Shown here in pieces: positions 6,801 to 12,496 of a DNA stretch of 14,443 bases (its first letter is position 1; each line of letters starts with the position of its first letter). The stretch is from positions 1-14,443 of the forward strand of contig CAJUSL010000030.1 in the NCBI GenBank assembly GCA_910589135.1, written 5' to 3'. The notes beneath the pieces are model-generated. The model saw only the letters and a list, made by a program, of their open reading frames with translations. It was not told the DNA's origin and searched no databases. This DNA comes from an uncultured Eggerthellaceae bacterium. Its GTDB lineage: Bacteria; Actinomycetota; Coriobacteriia; Coriobacteriales; Eggerthellaceae. Both the position numbers and the translations under genes were made by a program.

Positions 6801-8807
6801 TTCGCTGCGGCCATGCTGTTCGGCTACGTCGCCGAGCACCTCTACGAGGGAAACCTGCCGCATGCGGAAAGCAACGCGTCGGTGCTGGCCGTCGACCCGG
6901 GGCTTCTGGAGGAGATACTCGGCGGCGTCGACGTGGGCGCGCTGATCGACGACGAGGTCGAGCGCGCGGTGGAGAGCGAGCTGCAGCTGCTTGCCGACGG
7001 GCGCAAGGCGAAGGATGCCGACGGGCTGGCCGATGCGCTGCGCCGTCTGGGGCCGCTTTCCGTGGACGAGGCGGCGGCGCGGCTGGCCGTCTACGAGGGG
7101 GAGGACGCGGCGGCGTTGGCGGCCGACATGCTGGGCGTGCTGGAAAGCGAGCGCCGGGCGTTCCCGACCGTGGTTGGGGGCGCGGACGTGTGGGCCGCGG
7201 CCTTCGACGCCGGCTGGCTGCGCGACGCCTTGGGCGTGCCTGTTCCTGCGTGGGCCGCTCGCGGTGCAGCTTCCGGGAAGGATGCGCCAGACGACGCGGC
7301 GCCACAGCCTGCAGGCGACGCGGACGCAGGCGGGGCGCCTGGCCGCCGTCCGCTGGACGAGCTGGCGCTTCGCTACATGCGCACGCATGCGTCGGCCTCG
7401 GTTGCGGAATTCGCCGCGCGGTTCGGTCTTGGCGAGGCGGTCGCGCGGGATGCGTTCGAGCGCCTCGCCCAAGCGGGGCGGCTGCAGCGGTTCGGCCTCG
7501 GAGAGCGCTGGGTCGCGCCGGAGGTGCTCGGCCGCTTGCGCAGGCGCTCTCTTGCGAAGATGCAGGCGCTGTCGGCGCCGGTTTCGGCGGCTGCGTTCTC
7601 GGCGTTCGTCCTGGAGCGCCAGATGGTTGCCGGCGCAGCGTGCGAGCCGCTTGCGGGCGTCGACGGCGTTGCGCAGGTGATCGCCCAGTTCGAGGGCGTG
7701 TCGCTGGCCGCCGGCCTCTGGGAGGACGTCGTGTTCCCCTCCCGCGTCGCCGACTACGCGCCGCCGATGCTTGACGAGTTGCTGTCAAGCGGGGAAGTCG
7801 TATGGGTGGGCGCGAAGCATGGCGCAGGTCTGGACGTCGCGTTCTATCCCACCGACTCGCCGCTGTGCCCGCTCGTCGAAGGCGGCGTCGACGTCAAGGA
7901 CGACCCGGCGGCGTTGCAGAGGCTGGTCGAAGGGTCTCTGGCGACCAACGACACGTTCGCCTTCGTGCGGGCGGGTGCCGATGTGGGCAAGCTGGGTTCG
8001 TCGTGGGAGGATTCGCTCGGCCAGCAGGCGCCGCGCCGGGCGACCAGCCGCCGTTCGCACGAGAGGTACTCGTCCGCACGCAGCGCCATGAAGAAGCAGG
8101 CCGCCGCGCACGTGGCCAGCCGGGCGAGCCTGGCGTGCGCGCTTGCCGGCAGGTGGTCGGCGGTGTCCCCCGCACCGGTGGACGACACGTTGCGCGCGCT
8201 TGCCCTGGTCGACTCGCTGCTCGACCGCTACGGCGTCGTGTCGCGCGACGTGGCGTTGGCGGCCGGCGTCGAAGGAGGCCTTTCGCCGCTCTATCCCGTG
8301 CTGCGGTCCATGGTGGATGCCGGCGACGTGCTGCGCGGCGAGTTCGTGGAAGGACTCGGGCCTGCGCAGTTCGCATCGCGGGAGACGGTCGAGCGGCTGC
8401 GCCAGCTGGAGGAAGGCGCCGGCGGCGCGCGCCTGGCGCTTCCGGCGGCCGATCCCGCCTGCGTGTTCGGGCGCATGGTGCCGTGGCCTGCGCCGACGGG
8501 CGCCCGGCACGCCGACAACGTGGCCGTGTTCGCGGGCGGCGCGCCCGTGCTGTTCGCGACGGCGAGGCTGAAGGGCATCGTTGCGTTCGCGGACGACGAC
8601 GTGTTGACGGACGCGGCGGTGGGGGAGCTGGTGGCATGGGAAAAGGCACGCACGCGGCGCAAGGGTTCCGCGGGGACGCGCCAGAGGCTGGAAGTGCGCG
8701 AGTTCGACGGCGCGCCCGTGCTCGGCACCGCCTTCGCCGACGTGCTGGCGCAACACGGTTTCGTGCGCACGCCCGACGGCATGCGGCTCTACGTCGATCC
8801 GTTCTAG
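3825..8807 (+). CDS. lhr: Lhr-family ATP-dependent helicase (large helicase-related protein)
   Basis: This superfamily 2 DNA repair helicase has about 1660 residues, against roughly 1500-1540 for well-known full-length Lhr proteins. Visible motifs are Walker A APTGSGKT (residues 45-52), TTPESL (171-176), DEIH (197-200), SAT (232-234) and motif VI QRIGRANHR (446-454). The long region after the core matches the family layout of winged-helix units plus a C-terminal part reported in E. coli to have uracil-DNA glycosylase activity. The protein ends YVDPF; an aspartate near the extreme C-terminus is, from memory, the reported catalytic residue there. Extra length comes from linkers near residues 65-100 and from a low-complexity stretch at about 694-768 that contains a palindromic DNA element. 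The start at 3825 gives the usual family N-terminus and overlaps the upstream gene by 11 bases. Its GAGGA motif sits only 1 base away, so coupled translation is likely. An in-frame ATG at 3807 is the alternative. Confidence 0.93.
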   Translation: MTHDGLGHFSDAVRRWFGETFPAPTDVQSRAWAQIARGNNALVVAPTGSGKTLAAFLFAIDRLMAGKAEGPRADVRAAKDAGEAEGKADARCKGGVGGKGVRVLYVSPLKALGADVERNLAVPLEGITRLLRQGCDPDAAVPEVTVAMRTGDTTPEARRRLLRRPPDILITTPESLYLMLTSQARETLRTVDTVIVDEIHSLAGNKRGAHLSLSLERLDDLLGAPAQRIGLSATVTPVDVVARFLGGTRPVDVVSADERPDFDVSVRVPVRDMTNIPTVAGADGITPDSRSGISSIWPYIEGAILDQVLAHRSTIVFVNSRGLCERLTARLNELYARRCGAEVAHAGGRCMADDGTSADGAAAPAPMIRSDIGGTTALAEDAPAIVAKAHHGSVAKEQRLAVERELKRGELPCVVATSSLELGIDMGEVDLVLQVAPPPSVSSGLQRIGRANHRVGGSSQGIVYPRVRTELVDATVAVEGMREGRIEATVLEENALDVLAQQTVAQVAASDEGVTADDWYATVRRSACYASLARTAFDAVVRMLCGGYASADLAEFSPRLNRDAESGLLTARASTKRLAVTGSGTIPDRGMFPAMLPEGDGAKGRRRVGELDEEMVHESRVGDVIMLGTSTWRIAEIGRDRVIVEPAPGRSARLPFWHGEAAGRPYGMGVLRGAFLHDLNKAVGKRLESEIGGDGPHGVPLDASPRANSGGAEASALSARLNSRGVGFGGGSAELDAASRRLRQSSNPVFVKAHTAALQADSLRKPPPDDSLEQMDVRLRKAGLDANARDNLMALAAAQQAATGVIPDGRTLVVEQCPDGTGGWNVVLHSPFGKRVHAPWALAVGLRIREELGYDPQAMAADDGIVLQVPPIDAAVPDARLFAFDPDEIDALVRANVPYTALFAARFRECAARALLMSPTAPGKRAPLWQQRLKGGQLLEAVRDEPGFPIVAEAARECLTDAYDMPSLRAVMEGIRDGGMRVVDAQTQAPSPFAAAMLFGYVAEHLYEGNLPHAESNASVLAVDPGLLEEILGGVDVGALIDDEVERAVESELQLLADGRKAKDADGLADALRRLGPLSVDEAAARLAVYEGEDAAALAADMLGVLESERRAFPTVVGGADVWAAAFDAGWLRDALGVPVPAWAARGAASGKDAPDDAAPQPAGDADAGGAPGRRPLDELALRYMRTHASASVAEFAARFGLGEAVARDAFERLAQAGRLQRFGLGERWVAPEVLGRLRRRSLAKMQALSAPVSAAAFSAFVLERQMVAGAACEPLAGVDGVAQVIAQFEGVSLAAGLWEDVVFPSRVADYAPPMLDELLSSGEVVWVGAKHGAGLDVAFYPTDSPLCPLVEGGVDVKDDPAALQRLVEGSLATNDTFAFVRAGADVGKLGSSWEDSLGQQAPRRATSRRSHERYSSARSAMKKQAAAHVASRASLACALAGRWSAVSPAPVDDTLRALALVDSLLDRYGVVSRDVALAAGVEGGLSPLYPVLRSMVDAGDVLRGEFVEGLGPAQFASRETVERLRQLEEGAGGARLALPAADPACVFGRMVPWPAPTGARHADNVAVFAGGAPVLFATARLKGIVAFADDDVLTDAAVGELVAWEKARTRRKGSAGTRQRLEVREFDGAPVLGTAFADVLAQHGFVRTPDGMRLYVDPF
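5979..6099. repeat. Palindromic element carried in frame inside lhr
   Basis: The arm GCGGTGTGGGTTTTGGCGGA (5995-6014) pairs with 6072-6091. Seventeen of 20 positions are Watson-Crick complementary and the other three are all G-T pairs. Outer arms GCAAGGCT (5979-5986) and AGCCTTGC (6092-6099) extend the pairing after an 8-base asymmetry on the left. In the centre, CGCCGC (6032-6037) and GCGGCG (6041-6046) form a tight hairpin with a 3-base loop. The region encodes Ser/Gly/Ala-rich, low-complexity protein between two recognisable Lhr blocks, which suggests inserted sequence tolerated in a linker. No second copy was seen in this window. Confidence 0.55.
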
Positions 8808-8852
8808 CTCGTGTTGGAGGCGGACGTCCCCTGGCGCAGTGCCTGACCGCGC

Positions 8853-10370
8853 CTACCCTTCGTAGGTGACGCGGGCTCCCTGCGGCGTGTCCTCGATGAC
8901 GAACCCGAGCTCCACGAGCCCGTCGCGCACGCCGTCGGCCAGCCCCCAGTCCTTGTCGGCGCGCGCCTGGGCGCGGGCCTCGAGCAGGGCCTCGACCGCC
9001 TCCATCGCGTCGCTGCCGCCGTAGCCGGCGAGCTCGGCGGCCAACGCGACCACCTCGGCGGGGTACTCGCTCGCCTCGCCTTCGCCCTGCTCGTCGACGA
9101 TGCCGATGCCCAGCACGTCGAGCAGCTCCACGATCGCGTCGCGTGCGGCCACGGCGGCCTCGGCGTCGCGCACCGACAGCGACGCGCCGGACACCATGGC
9201 GTTCAGGTCGCCCACCAGCGTGAACAGCGCGCCCAGGGCCGCCGGCGCGTTGAAGTCGTCGTCCATGGCGTCGGAAAACGCCGCCGCGGCCTCTTCGGCC
9301 TTCGCGCGCAAAAGCGCCCCGTCAAGCGCGTCGGGCGCCTCGGCGCTCGCGTTCGCGCACAGCCAGTCCACGTTCTTCACGGCGTTCTCGATGCGCGACA
9401 GCGCGGCGTCCGCCTCGTGCATGCGCTCCACCGAGAAGTCGAGCGGCGAGCGGTAGTGCGTCTGCAGCATCAGCATGCGCAGCGCGGCCGGGCGCACCTG
9501 GTCCAGCACCTCGTGCAACAGCAGGAAGTTCCCCAGCGACTTCGACATCTTCTCGGAATTCACCTGCAGCATGCCCGAATGCATCCAGTAGCGCGCGAAC
9601 GTGCCGCCGCAGGCGCATTCGGACTGCGCGCATTCGTTCTCGTGGTGCGGGAACACCAGATCGGCGCCGCCGCCGTGGATGTCGAAGGGCAGGCCCAGGT
9701 ACTTCTCGGACATGGCCGAGCACTCGATGTGCCAGCCCGGACGCCCCGGCCCCCAGGGGGATTCCCACGAAGGCTCGCCGGGCTTGGCGGCCTTCCAGAG
9801 CGCGAAGTCGAGCGGGTCGCGCTTGCGGTCGGCCACGCTGGCGTTGCCCGACGCCTCGGCGCGCAGCTCGCGGTGGCCCTGCTCCATCTCGTCGATGTTG
9901 CGCCCCGACAGCGACCCGTAGTGCGGGTCGCTGCGCACGGAGAAGTACACGTCGCCGTCCTCGACGTAGGCGTGGCCCTTCTCGATGAGCGTTTCCACCA
10001 GCGCGAGCATGGCGTCCATCTCCTCGGTCGCCTTCGGGCGGATGGTGGGGTCCGCCACGCCGGCGCGGTGCATGTCGTCGACGAACGCCTCGGTATACTC
10101 GGCGGCGACCTCGGCGGCGGTGCGGCCTTCCTCGGCGGCGCGCGCGATGATCTTGTCGTCCACGTCGGTGACGTTCTGCACGAACGTCACGTCGAAGCCG
10201 CGCCACTCCAGGTAGCGGCGGATGGTGTCGAACGAGACGAACGTGCGGGCGTTGCCGATGTGGATGCGGTTGTAGACGGTCGGGCCGCACACGTACATGC
10301 CGATTTGCCCCTCGCGGAGCGGGACGAAGTCGACCTTCTTGTGCTGCTTGGTGTCGTAGAGGCGGATCAT
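8853..10370 (-). CDS. cysS: Cysteine--tRNA ligase
   Basis: This class I synthetase charges tRNA-Cys with cysteine using ATP in the cytosol. The 505-residue product is close to the usual length (about 460-500). It shows CGPTVYNRIHIGNARTF with the zinc-ligand cysteine C28 and the HIGH-type motif HIGN (37-40). It also has WHIECSAMS and HHENECAQSE with further zinc ligands, and KMSKS at residues 274-278 (bases 9537-9551). The anticodon-binding helical C-terminus is present and complete. The start at 10370 is chosen because GAGGAG (10377-10382 on the plus coordinates) sits exactly 6 bases upstream. Longer in-frame starts would add residues outside the family and place the ribosome-binding site inside the gene. 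It converges on lhr with 45 bases between the stop codons and no obvious terminator there. No T-box signature was found in its leader. Identification is secure. Confidence 0.97.
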   Translation of the reverse strand: MIRLYDTKQHKKVDFVPLREGQIGMYVCGPTVYNRIHIGNARTFVSFDTIRRYLEWRGFDVTFVQNVTDVDDKIIARAAEEGRTAAEVAAEYTEAFVDDMHRAGVADPTIRPKATEEMDAMLALVETLIEKGHAYVEDGDVYFSVRSDPHYGSLSGRNIDEMEQGHRELRAEASGNASVADRKRDPLDFALWKAAKPGEPSWESPWGPGRPGWHIECSAMSEKYLGLPFDIHGGGADLVFPHHENECAQSECACGGTFARYWMHSGMLQVNSEKMSKSLGNFLLLHEVLDQVRPAALRMLMLQTHYRSPLDFSVERMHEADAALSRIENAVKNVDWLCANASAEAPDALDGALLRAKAEEAAAAFSDAMDDDFNAPAALGALFTLVGDLNAMVSGASLSVRDAEAAVAARDAIVELLDVLGIGIVDEQGEGEASEYPAEVVALAAELAGYGGSDAMEAVEALLEARAQARADKDWGLADGVRDGLVELGFVIEDTPQGARVTYEG

Positions 10371-10441
10371 GCGCATCTCCTCGGGGTTCGCGGAATTGTT
10401 GGGAACATGGTAAACCAAAAGAGTGCGCCGAAAGCGAACGT

Positions 10442-10466
10442 CCTTGGCGTAGCCCTGACGTCAAGG
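10442..10466. promoter_or_regulatory. Small dyad in the cysS leader region
   Basis: CCTTGGCGT (10442-10450) and ACGTCAAGG (10458-10466) can pair over 9 positions with one G-T pair around a 7-base loop, 72 bases upstream of the cysS start. It could be an operator or a leader hairpin on the minus strand. No matching regulator is known to me. The rest of the 247-base gap 10371-10617 is AT-richer than its surroundings and shows only the ribosome-binding sites of the flanking genes; no clear promoter hexamers were found. Confidence 0.25.
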
Positions 10467-10617
10467 TTATTTGCATTCTGCCAATAGTCCGAAACCGCAA
10501 TAATTCGCTTCCTGGATATTTCGCCGAAAAAGTATGGCGCGAACAAAGACAGAATGGTAAAGATGCATTATTCTTTTAGCTACATCGAATCATTGGCAAT
10601 CGATAGGAGAGTGCAAT

Positions 10618-10887
10618 ATGTGTTTTAGACCCGCAGATGCCGGTGGCGCCGGCAACATGACCTGCCCGGAGTGCGGCAAGGAAGTTCAGCCGATGGGCGG
10701 CCTCGTCATGAAGAAGTGCCCCTTCTGCAAGGCTGACTGGACCAAGTACATGAACCCGGACGGCACCCCCAACGCCGAGGCCATCGCTGCCGCCCAGGGC
10801 GGCGCAGGCGCTCCTGGCGCTCCGGCTGCCCCCGGTGCCCCTGCTGCTCCTGGCGCTCCGGCTGCCCCCAAGGCTCCCGGCGCGTAA
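10618..10887 (+). CDS. Small zinc-ribbon protein with Ala/Pro/Gly-rich tail
   Basis: This is an 89-residue protein of unknown function. Two CxxC knuckles, CPEC (residues 16-19) and CPFC (34-37), about 14 residues apart, form a probable zinc ribbon. A short linker then leads to a tail (about 61-89) made almost only of Gly, Ala and Pro in GAPGAPAAP-like units. There is no signal peptide or membrane segment, so it is probably cytosolic. The start is supported by AGGAGA (10605-10610), 7 bases upstream. An internal ATG at 10657, just before the first CxxC, is less likely because it lacks such a site. The gene stands alone: cysS diverges from it and an intrinsic terminator lies 21 bases after its stop. 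Real coding is supported by the ribosome-binding site, the zinc ribbon and the terminator. Function cannot be assigned; a role in protein or nucleic-acid binding is only a guess. Confidence 0.8.
   Translation: MCFRPADAGGAGNMTCPECGKEVQPMGGLVMKKCPFCKADWTKYMNPDGTPNAEAIAAAQGGAGAPGAPAAPGAPAAPGAPAAPKAPGA
10810..10869 (+). repeat. Short tandem repeat encoding the Ala/Pro/Gly tail
   Basis: The 24 bases at 10810-10833 recur exactly at 10846-10869, giving a 36-base (12-residue) period within the tail of the small zinc-ribbon gene. Repeats of this kind can expand or contract by slippage, so tail length may vary among strains. Confidence 0.7.
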
Positions 10888-10908
10888 GCATTACGCACGC
10901 AGAGACGG

Positions 10909-10933
10909 AAGGCTCCTTCGGGAGCCTTTTTTT
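10909..10933 (+). terminator. Intrinsic terminator of the small zinc-ribbon gene
   Basis: AAGGCTCC (10909-10916), the stable loop TTCG (10917-10920) and GGAGCCTT (10921-10928) form a perfect 8-base-pair hairpin that runs into a T-tract ending at 10933. It lies 21 bases after the stop codon at 10885-10887. This is a textbook rho-independent terminator. Confidence 0.92.
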
Positions 10934-10936
10934 GTA

Positions 10937-10966
10937 TTGACAATCTATTGGATTATATCCTATAGT
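10937..10966 (+). promoter_or_regulatory. Sigma-70-type promoter
   Basis: A consensus -35 box TTGACA (10937-10942) is followed after 18 bases by TATAGT (10961-10966), in an AT-rich island directly after a terminator. Transcription would begin near 10973 and meet the hairpin at 10988-11026 almost at once. It probably serves the 11064 and 11532 genes, a short RNA, or both. Confidence 0.6.
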
Positions 10967-10987
10967 ACACATGGTCTAAAGCACATG

Positions 10988-11036
10988 ACGAAACCCAGTG
11001 CCAGGAATTCCTGCGCTGGGTTTCGTTGTCTTTTAT
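10988..11036 (+). terminator. Long hairpin with T-rich tail: attenuator or end of a short RNA
   Basis: ACGAAACCCAG (10988-10998) pairs perfectly with CTGGGTTTCGT (11016-11026). The inner CAGGAATTCCTG (11002-11013) continues the stem with a single bulged base and a wobble pair. The 3' side is followed by TTGTCTTTTAT. Only about 15 bases separate the predicted transcription start from the stem. It could end a short RNA of about 65 bases, or act as an attenuator for the downstream pair. A TATAAT at 11034-11039 could also be a second -10 box for the 11064 gene, but no good -35 accompanies it. Confidence 0.5.
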
Positions 11037-11063
11037 AATGTGTCTCCAAAAAGAGGAGCATCC

Positions 11064-11525
11064 ATGGGCAACTTCTTCGGCAATTTGAACGACAAGGTGC
11101 AGAACTTCATGGTCGGGCGCAACGGCCCCGACAGGCTGGCCCGGTGGGTTCTGGGCGCGTCCGTCGTCATGCTGTTCGTCAACATGTTCGTGCCCAACGT
11201 CGTCTGCACCATGCTCGGCTATGCGCTGCTCTTCTACTGCGTCTACCGCATGTTCTCCACCAACGTCGCCGCACGCCGCCAGGAGAACGAGAGGTTCGAG
11301 GAGTTCCTGGGGAAGTTCTCGCGCAAGGGCGGCTCGGGGCCGTCGCAGCGTTCCGGCCAGGATGCATCGCCCGCCAAACGTCCCGCCGCGCCCAGGAAGG
11401 CCGACGGCCAGAAGACCACCTTCGCCTGCGAGAGGTGCGGCCAGTCGCTGTCCGTCCCGAAGGGCCGCGGAACCTTGAAGGTCACCTGTCCCAAGTGCAA
11501 CCACCAGCAGAAGGTGAAGTCCTAG
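11064..11525 (+). CDS. Two-TM membrane protein with C-terminal zinc ribbon
   Basis: This 153-residue protein has a short amphipathic N-terminus and two hydrophobic segments (about residues 28-45 and 47-64). A charged, Pro/Ala-rich linker (about 70-117) leads to a zinc ribbon with CERC (122-125) and CPKC (142-145). The segment MVGRNGPDRLARWVL and the following TM pair resemble small hypothetical membrane proteins common in Firmicutes and Coriobacteriia. With two TM helices and a positive linker, the ribbon is probably cytosolic. The function is unknown. The start at 11064 is chosen because AGAGGAG (11052-11058) is 5 bases upstream. An upstream GTG at 10998 would begin inside the hairpin and add 22 residues unlike the family. 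The next gene begins 6 bases after the stop, indicating one transcript and probably a shared role. A promoter lies at 10937-10966 with a hairpin between. Confidence 0.85.
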   Translation: MGNFFGNLNDKVQNFMVGRNGPDRLARWVLGASVVMLFVNMFVPNVVCTMLGYALLFYCVYRMFSTNVAARRQENERFEEFLGKFSRKGGSGPSQRSGQDASPAKRPAAPRKADGQKTTFACERCGQSLSVPKGRGTLKVTCPKCNHQQKVKS

Positions 11526-11531
11526 CGCGCC

Positions 11532-12356
11532 ATGTTCGGCGTCGCCGTCGCAAGCCTGCAGCGCCTCGACGAGGCCGAGCGCGAGCGCTACCAGGCGCTC
11601 TACTGCGGGCTGTGCCTCGCCCTCAAGCGGGAATTCGGCCAGGTGAGCAGGGTGGCGCTGAGCTACGATTTGGCGTTTCTCGTCATGCTGTACGACTCGC
11701 TCTACGAGCCCGACGAGCGGCAGGGCAGAACCCGCTGCATCACGCACCCCCGCAAGAAGGTGCCCTACGCCATCGGCGAGTTCGACCGCTACTGCGCGGC
11801 GCTGTCGGTGGCGCTCGCCTACCACAAGTGCCTCGACGACGTCGCGGACGACGATTCGAAGAAGGCGCGCATCGCCCAGGCGGCGCTGCGGGGGCCCTAC
11901 GAAAAGGCGGCTGCGGCGTTTCCCGAACAATGCGCCGTGATCGAGGGCGCCATGGCTGCAATCGCGGCGATCGAGCGCGACGCGCACGCCGCTCCCGATG
12001 CCGCATCGGTCGCCTTTGGCGACATGCTGGGCTTCCTCTTCGAATGCGTCCCTGGCCGCTTTCCCGACCTGTGGTCGACGCAGCTGCGCGACCTCGGCTT
12101 CTGGCTGGGCCGGTTCGTCTACCTGATGGACGCCGCCGTCGACTTCCGGCAAGATGCCCGGTCGGGTTCGTACAACCCGTTCGTGCGTCTTTCGCCCGAG
12201 CCCGACCCGCAGGCCATGCGCGACATGCTCGGCTGTCTGGCCGCCCGCGCGTGCGAGGCGTTCGAGCGGCTCCCGCTGGTGCAGGACGCGAACATCATGC
12301 GCAGCGTGCTGTATTCCGGCATCTGGCAGAAGTTCAACGCCGAATACCGCGCGTGA
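11532..12356 (+). CDS. DUF5685-family protein, prenyl-synthase-like aspartate motifs
   Basis: This 274-residue, all-helical protein of unknown function begins MFG and carries YCGLC (residues 24-28) and SYDLAFLVMLYDS, which match DUF5685. DDVADDD (102-108) supplies a DDxxD-type motif, and MDAAVDFRQD (199-208) a second DxxxD, followed by ARSGSYNPF. The second block resembles the DVGEDARRGRxYLP region of phytoene and squalene synthases, so an isoprenoid-synthase-like fold with metal-binding aspartates is a reasonable inference. No product can be assigned. Cys25 and Cys28 form a CxxC that could bind metal. There is no signal peptide. It starts 6 bases after the zinc-ribbon membrane protein; only a weak AAGGTGA (11511-11517) precedes it, so translation is probably coupled. 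Family call fairly sure; enzymatic activity speculative. Confidence 0.82.
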   Translation: MFGVAVASLQRLDEAERERYQALYCGLCLALKREFGQVSRVALSYDLAFLVMLYDSLYEPDERQGRTRCITHPRKKVPYAIGEFDRYCAALSVALAYHKCLDDVADDDSKKARIAQAALRGPYEKAAAAFPEQCAVIEGAMAAIAAIERDAHAAPDAASVAFGDMLGFLFECVPGRFPDLWSTQLRDLGFWLGRFVYLMDAAVDFRQDARSGSYNPFVRLSPEPDPQAMRDMLGCLAARACEAFERLPLVQDANIMRSVLYSGIWQKFNAEYRA

Positions 12357-12385
12357 GGGCGTGCCGGCGCAGGCGGCCTGTGTAA

Positions 12386-12420
12386 TTGGTGCACATCCAA
12401 TAGTGGATATGCTCTATACT
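12386..12420 (+). promoter_or_regulatory. Candidate promoter with overlapping operator-like dyad upstream of the arsS fusion gene
   Basis: GCACATCCA (12391-12399) and TGGATATGC (12404-12412) form an imperfect dyad (8 of 9 paired) around ATAG. It overlaps a possible promoter: TTGGTG (12386-12391), 16 bases, TATGCT (12408-12413). A better -10, TATACT (12415-12420), lacks a -35 at normal distance. The location between 12356 and 12497 suits a repressor site for the fusion gene. The regulator is unknown. Confidence 0.4.
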
Positions 12421-12496
12421 TTCCTAGGAAGTTTCGCTGGCGTGCCGGGCTCCAGCGGTGCCTGGACGCCGGCTTGAGGAAGGAAGGGGCTGCAGG

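Noticed and set aside
4704..7472. Minus-strand open frame of about 920 codons opposite lhr
   Set aside because: Composition (His/Arg/Ala rich) is that of an antisense shadow; lhr motifs are unambiguous on the plus strand.
4226..7774. Long plus-strand open frame of about 1180 codons inside lhr
   Set aside because: It is an Arg/Gly-rich shadow frame of the GC-rich lhr gene, with no family motif or start signal.
10371..10617. T-box riboswitch upstream of cysS
   Set aside because: No TGGNACC-type antiterminator sequence, specifier loop or leader terminator could be found on the minus strand.
10810..10881. Collagen-like protein or CRISPR-like repeat in the Ala/Pro/Gly tail
   Set aside because: There are only two exact repeat copies and they lie in frame within a coding gene, with no spacers; Gly is not at every third residue throughout.
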